Source of the DNA: Notamacropus eugenii
Taxonomy: Eukaryota > Chordata > Mammalia > Diprotodontia > Macropodidae
Length of the DNA: 64,000 bases
Direction: 5' to 3'
Assembly: GCF_028372415.1 (NCBI RefSeq)
Contig: NC_092877.1
Coordinates: 247,747,010 to 247,811,009, forward strand
The stretch's first letter is position 1. The number at the start of each line of letters is the position of its first letter. Positions 11,966 to 23,275 of this stretch are shown one piece after another. A model generated the notes under the pieces. That model was not told where the DNA came from. It ran no database searches and saw only the letters and a list, made by a program, of their open reading frames with translations. A program made the position numbers and the translations under genes.

Positions 11966-12580
11966 ATATATAAAGATTCACTGAAATTATAGTGGGCAAA
12001 TAATTCAAATAAAAAAGGTTAATAAAGTTGGTGCACTCAAGAGACTTAAATCCTAAGTGCAGAAAGGGGATACATGAAAAAAGCAAATGGAATTTGAGTA
12101 TAATACCAATGCAACATGACAATAAAATATTTTCTTGTGTAAATGGACAGATGATTTAAGTACATGAATGAATAACAAATTAGTGAACAATAAAGGCTAC
12201 ATTTCCAAGGAAGAAGTGATCATACTGACATCAAATCTATGCAGAATTCATGTGAAAGAACATGAATTTGAAGATAAAGTAGAGTTGAAAAACGAGAAAT
12301 GGTGTGGTGACAATATTTCTTTTGGGCAGAAGAGCATAAAGAAAAGTAAAAATGAGTGCAAAAACAGTGATTAGGTATTTCTTTAAATTAACTGTAGTAT
12401 TCTAATATATTGACATTTTTTTCACTCAGAAATTTTGAAATTACTTTTATTTTTTTCAAAAGAAATCAATACAAACTTGCAATAAATAAGTGACCACTTT
12501 CTTAAGAAAGATGCAAAACAATGACCCCTTCCCCTTCATTATGAAAGAGAATATAGACAAAAATGCTTTCTTTAACTGAT
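11966..12580. other. No gene recognised
   Basis: A 68-codon open frame at 12,168-12,374 (+) has a charged, Lys/Glu-rich sequence but no recognisable motif, and no homologous or regulatory context. Treated as chance. Confidence 0.5.
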
Positions 12581-12597
12581 AAGCATCTTTTTCAAAT
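12581..12597. repeat. Target-site duplication of HAL1 copy B, left
   Basis: AAGCATCTTTTTCAAAT here matches the right flank at 17,909-17,926, which has one additional T in the T run. It brackets the whole nested HAL1-B locus. Confidence 0.85.
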
Positions 12598-12720
12598 TTA
12601 TTTATTTTTAGTTTTCAACATTCATTTTCACAAGATTTTGAGTTCCAAATTTTTCCCCATTGTTCTCTTATATTGCTAATTGCTTTTTTTTTTTTGCTTA
12701 TTGTTCATCATAGTTTTGCT

Positions 12721-13148
12721 TGTTAATAGGAAGATCTTTCCCATCCATTAATAGGCCCATGTGGCCTGCAAAGGTCACATAGAAGCCTGAGTAACATGAG
12801 TTGTAAAAAACAGGAAGGGGTGGAGTAGGAATCGTGGAACAGGAAGAGGCAGAGCTAGAGCAGAGCTCAGAGGAAGTTAGTCAGAGATCAGTAAGAGCTG
12901 GGAAGGACAGAAGAAGCAGATAAGTAGGATTGTGAGTGTCTGTTGCAAGGCCTGATAATGTTTACAGACGTCTTAATTACTGCTATGATGAATTTCTTTA
13001 TTGCTATGATGGATTTGGCTCTCTGGTGTTTGAATAAATGTTTTTCTTCTGCCTTCTCTATGGAAAGTCTGTTACAGTTTGCAATCCAGAACTACACCAG
13101 CATATTCATAATCACTGTTGTTGCTGTGACTATTGCCTTGGCAATACA
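12721..13148 (+). mobile_element. Solo-LTR-like element, family 'c' copy 1
   Basis: A ~428-bp segment absent from the other HAL1 copies. It starts TGTTAATAGG and ends near GGCAATACA, with polyadenylation signal AATAAA at 13,033-13,038 followed by a U5-like tail. A second copy lies at 62,030-62,530 on the other strand, sharing CATTAATAGGC, the GGTCACATxGAAG block, GGTGTTTGAATAAATGTTTT and TTTGCAATxCAGAACTACAC. Structure fits a solo LTR. I could not find an unambiguous target duplication, so the exact ends are provisional. The frame 12,943-13,203 is incidental. Confidence 0.6.
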
Positions 13149-13867
13149 CCTTCTACCCCACCATGAGATGGTATGCATTCTGATTACCCCTTCCTGCAGT
13201 TGACTCTACCTTTTATCATCCCCTCCTTTTATCCCCTAACTTTTTACTTTCTTGAAGAGGAAGATAGATTTCTATACCCCACTGCCTGTATATCTTATTT
13301 TCCAGTTGCGTGCAAAATATACTTTGTGCATTTATTTTTAAAACTTTGACTTTCAAATTCTCTCCTGTCTTCACTTCCCACCCACCCCCATTGAGAAGGC
13401 AAGCAATTCAATAAAGGTTATACATGTGCAGTTATATAAAACACCTCTGCAGTAGTCATGTTGGGAAATACTATATTTTCCTCCATTCTATCTTGCCTCC
13501 AAATATTCTATATTCTCCTTTGATCCTGTCCCTTTTCTAAAGTGTTTGCTTCTGACAACCCACTCCTCCAATCTACCCTCCCTTCTATCATCCCCATTCT
13601 AACCTCCTACCCTTGCTTTGCTGTAGAGTAAGATACCAAAATGAGTGTGTATGTAATTCCCTCCTTAAGCCAAATCTGATGAGAGATCACAAATTTCTTC
13701 TCACATTCCCTCTCTTCCCTTGCACTGTGAAATCTTTTTTTTTTGCCTCTTTTATATGAGATAATTTACCTCATTCTATTTCTTCCTTTCTTCTCTCAAT
13801 ATATTCCTCTCTCACCCCTTAACTTTATTCTCATATAATTCCTTCATATTCAACACATTCTGCTCCT

Positions 13868-13873
<6 letters not shown>

Positions 13874-13904
<31 letters not shown>

Positions 13905-13995
13905 CATCTATCTATCTATCTGTCTGTCTGTCTGTCTGTCTGTCTGCTGTCTGCTGTCTGTCTGTCTGTCTGCCTACCCCCCCCCTCTCTCTCTG
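13874..13995. repeat. (TATC)n/(TGTC)n microsatellite with poly-C
   Basis: Runs of TATC, then TGTC, a broken CTGCTGTCTG piece, then a short poly-C and CT stretch. It lies in the 3' UTR of HAL1-B at the position corresponding to the microsatellites in copies A and C. Confidence 0.9.
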
Positions 13996-14499
13996 TCTAT
14001 CCATCTTCCTCCAACTATCCTAATACTGAGAAAGGTCTCATAAGTTGTACATATCATCCTTCCATGCAATAATATAAATAGTTCAATGTTAATAAGTCTC
14101 TTATGATTTCTCTTTCCTGTTTACTTTTTCATGATTCTCTTGATTCTTATATTTCAAAGTCAAATTTTCTATTCAGCTCTAGCATTTTCGTCAAGGATAC
14201 TTGAAAGTTTTATGTTTCCTTGAATGCCAATATTTTCCCCTGAAGAATTATACTCAGTTTTGCTGGTAGGTGATTCTTGGCTTTAATCTTAGCTCCACTG
14301 ACCTTCTGAATATTATATTCCAAACCCTTTGATGTAGAAGTTTCTGGATCTTGTGTTATCTTGATTGAATTTCCACAGTATTCAAATTGGTTCTTCTGAA
14401 TAATTGCAATATTTTCTCCTTGACCTGTAAACTCTGAAATTTGGCTATAATATTCCTAGGAGTTTTCCTTTTGGGATCTCTCTCAGAGATTTCTGTTTT

Positions 14500-14505
14500 A
14501 TCCTC
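14500..14505. repeat. 6-bp ERV target duplication, left
   Basis: ATCCTC directly precedes the 5' LTR and recurs at 15,523-15,528 directly after the 3' LTR. The flanking sequence then rejoins HAL1 (…TTTTATCCTC / TGTTTCTAGAATATC). Six bases is the duplication length typical of betaretroviruses and class II ERVs. Confidence 0.85.
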
Positions 14506-15113
14506 TGTTGGGACTGGAAGCTCAATTCCGTGTGGACGGTCTCGGGCGGGTAAAAGTGGGACTTCTAAATCTTAGAGTCTTACGAGGCCCTCCATGAACA
14601 GCGGGGGTTCGAGAAGGTCAGACTGAGCTAGCTCGGCTAGCTCGGGTATTTCCGCCTCTCCCCCGGAGATACCTGATGGGTGGAGTCTCCCTGCCCTCGA
14701 GGTCGTCCCGGATTGGAGCACACCTAGTTACCTAACAGCACGGTATTGAGATGCAAACTGTGTGGCTGAAGATTAAGTAGGATTGAGGAAGCCAGAAAGC
14801 TCTCTCTTAGCACGTGAGGAGCCAAGAGGACAGTAGGGCTCCGCTTCTTTTCTTTCCTCTCTCCCCTCCCCCTCTCTCCCCGCTTGTACTTCTACTTCCA
14901 ATCCCTTAAGATCTAGCCTCCTTAGGAAATCTCCCCCTCTTCCTCCTAAGGAAGATCACCCTGCATTTGTAACCCGGACCCTGAAATAAAGCTCAACCCC
15001 TGTTTGACTCTGGAACGTCCTTTCTCTCATACGTTTATCCGGTTTGGCCAACCGAAGACCTGGGACAGGTAAGAAAGACTCGGGTAGCCCAATACAGGCC
15101 TCTAGGCTTGGCA
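14506..15113 (+). repeat. ERV 5' LTR (608 bp)
   Basis: Begins TGTTGGGACT and ends AGGCTTGGCA. The polyadenylation signal AATAAA is at 14,985-14,990. A pyrimidine-rich stretch precedes it (about 14,845-14,950). A strong consensus splice donor CAG|GTAAGA lies at 15,066-15,074, unusually inside the LTR 3' portion. It is GC- and CpG-rich compared with the window (CTCGGGCGGG near 14,547, GTCGTCCCGG near 14,702). Confidence 0.85.
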
Positions 15114-15115
15114 GT

Positions 15116-15133
15116 TGGCGCCCCAACAGGGAT
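15116..15133 (+). promoter_or_regulatory. ERV primer-binding site, tRNA-Lys type
   Basis: TGGCGCCCCAACAGGGAT lies two bases after the LTR. It differs from the tRNA-Lys3-complementary site TGGCGCCCGAACAGGGAC at two of 18 positions. Lys primers are used by several betaretroviruses and lentiviruses; together with the 6-bp target duplication this points to class II. Confidence 0.8.
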
Positions 15134-15266
15134 TGGGAGCGTAGATAATCCTGGGTGCTTTTGGGGTACACCCGGAAGGGCTGTGAAAGAAGCGAGTCCC
15201 GAATCCTAGATTCGGAAGGAGAGAAAGTGGAGAGAAGCTTCCCAAACCCCTGGGAAAAGGGCGGAG

Positions 15267-15395
15267 ATGGGGAATCTATTGCCAGTAATAAAGCCAGAGG
15301 AACAGGAGGTCTGGGCTGAGAAACTTCACAGGGAATGCAGGGAGGCGGGGGTCACAATAGAAGACCCCCCTGCACTTGTAACCGAAACCCTGTAA
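15267..15395 (+). pseudogene. Truncated ERV gag start (42 codons)
   Basis: ATG at 15,267 opens a frame beginning Met-Gly-Asn, consistent with an N-myristoylated Gag matrix start. About 31 codons are gag-like; the rest is read-through into the truncated 3' LTR, ending at a TAA that overlaps the 3' LTR polyadenylation signal (AATAAA 15,394-15,399). Everything downstream in gag is deleted. A short perfect stem (CCGAATC / GATTCGG, 3-nt loop) lies upstream in the leader at 15,199-15,215. Confidence 0.65.
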
Positions 15396-15522
15396 TAAAG
15401 CTCAACCCCTGTTCGACTCTGGAACGTCCTTTCTCTCATACGTTTATCCAGTTTGGCCAACCGAAGACCTGGGACAGGTAAGAAAGACTCGGGTAGCCCA
15501 ATACAGGCCTCTAGGCTTGGCA
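15360..15522 (+). repeat. ERV 3' LTR, 5'-truncated
   Basis: Corresponds to 14,951-15,113 of the 5' LTR. By eye there are about nine differences. Some seven are clustered in the first 40 bp and only two in the ~125 bp from AATAAA to the end. It repeats the polyadenylation signal and the CAG|GTAAGA donor (15,475-15,483). The antisense open frames at 14,956-15,171 and 15,326-15,523 resemble each other only because they are translations of the same LTR. Confidence 0.85.
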
Positions 15523-15721
15523 ATCCTCTGTTTCTAGAATATCAGGGCAGTTTTCCTTGATAATTTCTTGAAAGATGGTGTCTAGGCTTTTTTGTTTTTT
15601 GATCATGACTTTCAGGTAGCCCAATTTTCTTTTAAATTATCTGTTCTGTATCCATTTCTAATGAGATATTTCACATTGTTTTCTAATGCTTTTCTTTTAT
15701 TTTTTGATTTTATAATTTCTT

Positions 15722-16985
<1,264 letters not shown>

Positions 16986-17908
16986 CATTTCTTGATTTCT
17001 CATGAAGGCATTAGCTTCCATGTGCTTCATTCTTTTGAAGGAATTATTTTTTTCAGTGAGCATTTGGACCTCCTTTTCCATTTGGCCAATTCTGCCTTTT
17101 AAGGCATTCTTCTCCTCATTGATATTTTGGACTTCTTTTGCCAATTTGGTTAGTTTATTTTTCAAGGCGTGATTTTATTCACTACTTTTGAGTCTCTTTC
17201 AGCAAGCTGTTGACTAAATTTTCATGATTTTCTTTCATTGCTCTCATTTTTCTTTCTAGTTTTCCCTCTACTCCTCTTATGTGATTTCAAAATCCTTTTT
17301 GAGAACTTCCATGGGCTTCAACTAATTCATATTGTCCTTGGAGGTTTTTGATGTAGCTGCTTTGACTCTGTTGTCCTCCTCTGGTTGTATGTCATGATCT
17401 TTCTTGTCACCAGAGTATGATTCTGTAGTCTTAGTTTTTTTATGATGTCACTTCTTCACAATCAAACATTTGACATTCTAACTTTTTGTGACAGTAAGAC
17501 TGTGTACAGTGGGAGCGGGTGAACTGTCTTGTGCTTCAGGGATTTTGTATCATCCACTCTATCTCCCAGTCAGACTGACCCAGTTTTCTGACAGGCCTTT
17601 TTGGCATTTATGGGTAGAGAAGTCTGGAAAATGTCACAGATAATAATGCTCCAGGCTCCTAAAATCTGTTTTGGTGCCTTTGTGCTTCTCTGGCTCACAC
17701 CAGACTCTTCTCTGCTCCCTAGCTGGTGTGATAGACCCTTCCTGTTGATTTTTCAGCTGGTCTTGGGCTGGGAATTTATACCCCTTGGTCATTTTCTGGG
17801 TTCTGGAGCTCTAGAATTTTAGAGTGATTTGTAAGGGTATTTGGAGGGCTTTGGGGAAGAATTCATGGAATTCCATGCTTTTATTGCACCATCTTGTCTC
17901 TGCTCTTT

Positions 17909-17926
17909 AAGCATCTTTTTTCAAAT
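17909..17926. repeat. Target-site duplication of HAL1 copy B, right
   Basis: AAGCATCTTTTTTCAAAT; matches 12,581-12,597 except for one extra T. Confidence 0.85.
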
Positions 17927-18865
17927 GTTTGTCTTTTTCAATATATGAGCTTGTAGTTGCTGTGAAAATGGCTTAAAACGATAAATTGCAATTTACCAGT
18001 TTCCTTAGAATTTAAAAATATTCATATTAAATTTGAACTCTTAATTATCAGAAATATTCAAGTATGCAATTGGTTATACAATGAGATAGGACTCATTCAA
18101 AGTTTATAAGTAGACGCCATATCATTATTTATCAAGAATGTTATTGAGGGATTGAGCTGAAATAGATGTCCCCTGATGCTCCATCCAATTCTGAAATTCT
18201 TTTTGATCCTTTGAAACTGTTGTATCCTAAGACCAAAATAACCAGAAGGCACAAGTCAGAAAAGACAAGATTTAAAACTGGAAAAGAAGTTAGGTGTGGA
18301 TCAACTAACTCAAGCTGTTATATTATAGAAGTGAAAACTGAGACAGAAGTTATGTGATTTGTCAGTGGTTAGTCAATTGTTAAGAAATTTGGAAGTGCAA
18401 TTCAGGTCTTCCTAATTTTCCTTTCTAAATAATATTTTTTTCTTCAATTGATATATTATTATGGTTGATACTCTTTCATCAGTTATATGATTTATGGAAA
18501 GTGGGGAAATTCAAAATGATAAGAGCCATAGAAATGATGCTTATCATTTTCATTTACTATATTAGTTTTCATATTCTCTTCTCCAGCTTTTTGTCTGTCT
18601 TTTAAAGCTCTGTATTGAGGTCTCTTCTTTTTTTCTGTTACAGGAAAATATATTCCGTCTTCTCATTATTCTATCAAATAAGACACTGCCATTTATACAA
18701 AACCATCTACTCGTAATGTTGATGCTTTTAGATTTCAAACATAAAAACCGACTTAGCAAAAAAGGTAAAAAATTAATAATTCATAAAGAAAAAATAAACA
18801 ACCCAATCAGCAGAGAAACTTGGATCACACACTTACAAGAATTCTGTATTTCCTTATCTCTAAAG
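17927..18865. other. No gene; possible MIR-like relic
   Basis: 18,290-18,410 resembles the core of a MIR/SINE (…GTGAAAACTGAGACAGAAGT…GTGATTTGTCAGTGG…TTCAGGTCTTCC). The open frame at 18,166-18,357 overlaps it and is not considered real. Remainder unrecognised. Confidence 0.45.
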
Positions 18866-18869
18866 ATAT

Positions 18870-18990
18870 CTTCTACTCAGTAGAGATAAAACCTTCTGGA
18901 AGATAATGATTGTCTCCTAAATTCCTTTACATCCTTTGGTACCAGACATAGTACCTTGTACATAATAGATGCTTAAGAAATGCTTGTGAA
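18870..18990 (+). repeat. L2-like 3' end
   Basis: Diverged L2/MIR 3' signature: 'cttctggaagataatgattgtctcc … ccagacatagtaccttgtacataatagatgcttaagaaatgcttg'. Confidence 0.6.
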
Positions 18991-19039
18991 ATTGAATTCT
19001 CTACCAGAACATATTTTCATGAGCAAAGAAATAACTTGT

Positions 19040-19040
<1 letters not shown>

Positions 19041-19114
<74 letters not shown>

Positions 19115-19115
19115 A
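19041..19115. repeat. (CA)n(TA)n microsatellite
   Basis: About 27 CA units followed by about 9 TA units. It produces the His/Thr-rich artefactual frame 18,980-19,273. Confidence 0.95.
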
Positions 19116-20030
19116 AGATACAAGATTCTGATCTACATATTATTTATTTATTTTTAAGTATTCATCTCAGGAAATCCATGTGTTGCATTGTTGAGTGCCT
19201 CCAAGGAGGTGTCTATCATTTACATCCATATATATATGTCCGCATATACATATATATGTATATTAAAATATAGAATTCTCTATTTGTAGTTCACACGGTG
19301 CAGACTGTTTAAACCCCAGACGACCTACAGGGCTATAAAAATGAGATATGTGATTACTAAAAGAAATGGCCTAATAATCCAAGTAAGTCATTTTATTAAT
19401 ATAATTACTAATTGAGTCAGCCTACAATACATAGAAGTTGAAAAGAAAAAAAAAAAAGACAAAGATCTAAACCCGAAATTTAGAAGGCTGGGTTGAGCTT
19501 ATGAAAATTCCTAGCAATTTCGAAGGTACTTGGTGACATGAAGATTCATCTTTATTTTTTTTTTCCGTAGCACATTCCCAGTGATATCATGTGATCATGG
19601 ATAATAGAACACAACAGTTTCTGAAGACTCAAAATTACAGGTAACCTAAAATATAGTTGAATAGATTCTGGGAAGGAATGAGCAGGTTGTAGTATATAAG
19701 AATTTGCCATCAAAACTTGGTGTAAAAATGTTTTCAGTGACATGTACAGGAAGAAAATAAGCTGTTGAAATAATGTAGCAAGAGTGAGGAATAATGGATA
19801 CCAAATGAATGTTGCTCTGGTTGCTTGTGAAAATTTAGGAGAGAAGTTTTAGCTTATCAGGTAGATGATCTAATAATGAGCAGATATTCACTAGACCTTA
19901 AGTTCTTCAGGTTTGGGTGACATTTTTCTTATTTTACATCTTTTCTTTTCCCTTTTTCCTTTCTTTCCTTCCCTTTTTTTCTTCCTTTCTTCTTTCCTCC
20001 ATAGAAAGGTTAGTGTTTTACATTACATAT
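19116..20030. other. No gene recognised
   Basis: Mostly unique AT-rich DNA. There is a short TA-rich patch at 19,225-19,265 and a pyrimidine-rich patch at 19,935-20,000. Open frames here show no motifs. Confidence 0.5.
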
Positions 20031-20039
20031 ACCTCTTCA

Positions 20040-20715
20040 TATTACATATATATATATATAATATAACACATTATATATACATATATATGTGTATATATAT
20101 ATCCCCCTCTCCTTCCTTCTCCTCTCCAAAGGAAGATAAATTTGGATGGTCAAAAGATGACCAGTTGACTTGGGTTTTACTGGCTTCTTTCTTATTTCCC
20201 TCTCCCCTCCTCTCCTCTCCTTTCCTCTCCTCTGTCCTGTCCCCTGTCCAGTAATCTCCCAAAACCTTTAACTTACTGCACTCTGAAACTGGGACTCCAC
20301 TGGGGCCCTGTCTGACGGCTCCTCTGGATCCATCTAGCTTGAGAGTGATAATCAATAGGAACTTTGCTGTTTCCCACCCAGACTGATATCTTTCTTTTCT
20401 TGAACTCATTAAAGGGATCATTCCCTGACTACTTCTTAAACAGGCCTATTCAATGAATGGGCATTTCCTCACCCTAAGTGAGTGCCTGCAAAGACCTTGG
20501 CCTAAAGGGCCCAAGGTCCCCCAGTGCATCCTGGGTCATCTCCAGTCATCCCGAGAAATATCAGGTCTCTGGATTAATATGGCTCTGGAGGAGAATTGAG
20601 AATGTTTAACTTGCACAGCCCTCCCTCACTCAAAACAAAGTCAAGTGCATGCCATGTCATCTTTTCTCTGATGGCATGTTCTTCTTTAGCAACAAAGGAT
20701 GAACACACGGTTTTA
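20040..20715 (+). mobile_element. RTE-type tail element (SINE/LINE 3' region)
   Basis: After a TA repeat (20,040-20,102), a pyrimidine tract and 'ggaagataaatttggatgg' lead into a body ending in the conserved tail: CTGGGTCATCTCCAGTCATC, 'ggctctggaggagaa', 'cacagccctccctcactcaaaacaaagtcaagtgca' and 'tctctgatggcatg..cttcttt' to GAACACAC. The same body and tail appear in reverse at 57.9-58.9 kb, and the tail alone is fused to a tRNA head at 62.5-62.84 kb. I infer an RTE/BovB-type LINE 3' end shared with a SINE; the family name needs a library search. Open frames 19,913-20,421 are incidental. Confidence 0.6.
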
Positions 20716-21185
20716 CATGTAAATTACATAGATTTTCAAATACTCTTTTGCCATAAACTTTGTTTATGACTGAAAAAGTTAGTTGTAATTACAAATTTGT
20801 TTTAAATGGAGAGCTTAGTTTTAAAAATAATGAAGATATTGATTATTTTGTAAGAATTCTATCATAAAGATCATGTCACCTTAATTATGTTTTTTGAGGG
20901 CAAAGACTGTAAATCAAAGCTTATCTATAGCTACCCCTAGATATTTCTAAATAATGTTCTTTTTCACACTAGATGGAGTAAGGACCCTTTTTTTTCTATT
21001 GTCTTCTACAAATTAAATGAGAGCACTAGAACTGTTTCCAAAACTTGTTCCTTCCATCAAAACATTTCTTCTAGATATCAGTTTCTTGTCAACGCACATA
21101 ATAACCACCCCAGGGCAAGTCCTCCTGGTCTTATGCCTGGGTTTTTCCAAGAGCATTTTCCATAGAATCTAATTCAAGTCTCCCT
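20716..21185. other. No gene recognised
   Basis: AT-rich sequence without recognisable repeat or coding signature. Confidence 0.5.
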
Positions 21186-21405
21186 TCCTCCCATCCATCC
21201 TTTACTCATTTTCCAAGGTTATTTCCCAAAGCATCAATCTGAAAATGCCCTTTGCTATCTATTCCAGTGACTTCCTATTACCTACAGGATCATCAGTTTG
21301 ACTTTTAAAATCCCTCAGAAACTGACCTGTTCTTGCCTTTCTAGTTACCTTACTTGTTATTTCCCTCCACATAATCTGGGATATATTGAAACTACCATTC
21401 TTTCT
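21186..21405 (+). repeat. L2 LINE fragment
   Basis: Resembles the L2 ORF2 C-terminal/3' UTR boundary. Recognisable blocks include 'gaaaatgcccttt … gtgacttcctattacctacaggatca' and 'ttttaaaatccctcagaaactgacct … ccttactt.ttatttccctccac'. Diverged; not coding. Confidence 0.6.
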
Positions 21406-21424
21406 CAATTACATGTAAACAAAC

Positions 21425-22572
21425 ATTTTAATTTTTTTATAATTTTAGTTCCAAATTCTCTCCCTCTTACCTTCTTTCCCCTCATTGAGGTGATAGATTG
21501 AAACAGATTACACATTTGCAGTCATGTGAAACATTTCCACATTAATCATATTGAAAAAAAAATGCATCCCACCCCCTCCCCCCCAAGAAAAAGCAAAGAA
21601 ACCAAAAATATGCTTCAATCTATAAGCAGATTCAGTTCTTTCTCTGGAAGTAGATAGAATTTTTCATAAGTCCTTTGGACACATAGAACATTTTATTACT
21701 GAGAATACCTAAGTCTTTCACAGTTGATCATCATACAATATTTCTGTTACTTCATACTATTTCTGCTCATTTCACTCTACTCATTGCATTTAAGTCTTTC
21801 AAGGTTTTTCTGAAAGTATGCTACCTGTCGTTTTGTACAGCACAATAGTATTTCATCAAAATCATATGCCACAACCTGTTCAATAATTCCCTAATTGATG
21901 TGCATCCCTTCATTTTCCAATTCTTTGTTACTACACATAGTGCTATTATGGGTGTCTTTGTACATATAGATTCTTTTCCTTTTTCTTTGTTATCTTTAGT
22001 GTACAGACCTAGTAGTGGCATTGCTAGGTGAAAGGGTATTTACAGTTTTATTATAGTTCTTTGGATTTTGCTATGCAGAATGGTTGGAACAGGTCACAAA
22101 TTCATCAATAGTGCACTAATATTCCTATTTTTCCACATCTCCACCGGCATTTTTCATTTTCCTTTCCTAATATATTACCCAATCTGATAACTGTTAGGCA
22201 GTACCATAGAGATTTTTTAAATTTTCAATTCTCTAATTGATGATTTAGAGATTTTTAATAAATGACTATATATAACTTTTATTTAATAGTTTAAAAATTT
22301 CCTGATAATATCATTTGACCATATATCAATCTTGGAAATCACTCTTATTCTTACAAATTTGATTCAGTTCTCTATTTATTTTAGAAATGAGTTCTTAATA
22401 AAAGAAAGTTGCTTTAACCCCCTTCCCCCATTCATTTCCTGCTTTCTTTTTAATCTTGATTATGTTGGTTTTGTTTATGCAAAACCTTTCTTTAAATTTT
22501 ATGTAATTGAAATGATTGTCCTTCCATCTCAATTTAATGCACTCCATTTCACATCTACTACTTTACTTGGCT
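21425..22572 (-). mobile_element. LINE-1 3' fragment
   Basis: Minus strand carries a 3' UTR (21,425-21,600) and the ORF2 C-terminal part (the frame 21,821-22,021 contains LNRLWHMILMKYYCAVQNDR, the L1 C-terminal 'LW..xxMxYY' motif). More upstream ORF2 extends to about 22,570. It looks like a different subfamily from the 26.7-kb L1. Numerous stops. A pure A run of about 25 (22,574-22,597) abuts the end and probably belongs to a neighbouring plus-strand insertion or an expansion. Confidence 0.75.
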
Positions 22573-22573
22573 A

Positions 22574-22597
22574 AAAAAAAAAAAAAAAAAAAAAAAA
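22574..22597 (+). repeat. Poly(A) run
   Basis: About 24 consecutive A residues following 'ttggctaa'. No complete plus-strand retroelement could be seen immediately upstream, since the upstream sequence is a minus-strand L1. Confidence 0.85.
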
Positions 22598-22839
22598 GAT
22601 GCCCCTTCCCGGTTAAGATAATCACTTCTAATCTCTTTGTCAGGCTGCTAGCTGTAGACTTTATTAACACCACTTCCCTAACTTTTTGTTCCCTTTGATT
22701 GGAAGGCTAGAGGGTTGAGTACCAAGCTCCTCCCAATGCCATCCTTTTATGAACAACTGAAACTGGATTTTAGAGGTTCATTCTATCTGTTGCTCCCTCT
22801 TCTTTCAACTCAACATGCTTTCCTGCCTCTGTTTGTGTG

Positions 22840-23275
22840 CTGTCGTCCTTCACTAAATTTTAAAGTTCTTGAGGACAGGTACTGTCTCTTTTTTTAATTC
22901 ATACTCGATGTTTAGCACAGTACCTGGCTTAATGTTTATTGGATTATATTGGATTAGATTTATTGGATTGGATTCACAAACTATCTCCCATGATTTATAT
23001 GATCTTTCAATGGACCCTGGCTTCCTAATTTATCTATCTTTTCTCAAAGCTTAGCTCAAATCTCATCTTCTTCAACAGGCCATTTATAGTCCTTCTACCT
23101 CATTCCCATCCCCGCTAGATTTCTTCTAATAAAACACATTCCACTTATAACATATAAATCCTAATTGTACATAGTTGTTTGCATTTTGTGTCCTTGAAGT
23201 TAAAATTCAATTTTTCCTTCTTTTTCTTATTCTCTTCATGGTTTAGAACAGTGATTGGCACATATTAACTTGTCC
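22840..23275 (+). repeat. L2-type 3' fragments (two pieces)
   Basis: 22,860-22,960 carries 'ttcttgaggacaggtactgtct … tttagcacagtacctgg'. 22,990-23,270 carries 'cttagctcaaatctcatcttcttc … ttgtacatagttgtttgcatt … agaacagtgattggcacatattaa'. These are the usual L2 3' blocks, in order, on the plus strand. Confidence 0.6.

Larger units (their letters stand above)
14506..15522 (+). mobile_element. Class II (betaretrovirus-like) ERV, internal deletion derivative
   Basis: A ~1-kb provirus remnant inserted in HAL1-B. In order: 5' LTR 14,506-15,113 (TG…CA), a primer-binding site 15,116-15,133, a leader, the first ~30 codons of gag from ATG 15,267, then an abrupt jump into the last ~163 bp of the 3' LTR (15,360-15,522). 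All of pro, pol and env, most of gag and the 3' U3 are gone. The join coincides with a GAAGA shared by the gag-side end and the LTR at 14,951, suggesting microhomology-mediated loss. CpGs and low LTR divergence downstream of AATAAA suggest it is younger than the host HAL1. It cannot encode virus proteins. Confidence 0.85.

Noticed and set aside
13866..13990. Regular TATC/TGTC units considered as a CRISPR-like or satellite array
   Set aside because: Four-base period with no spacers; a plain microsatellite.
14956..15523. Two similar antisense frames sharing an EACIGLPESFLPVPGLRLAK segment
   Set aside because: They are the reverse translation of the two ERV LTR ends; duplication of the LTR explains the similarity.
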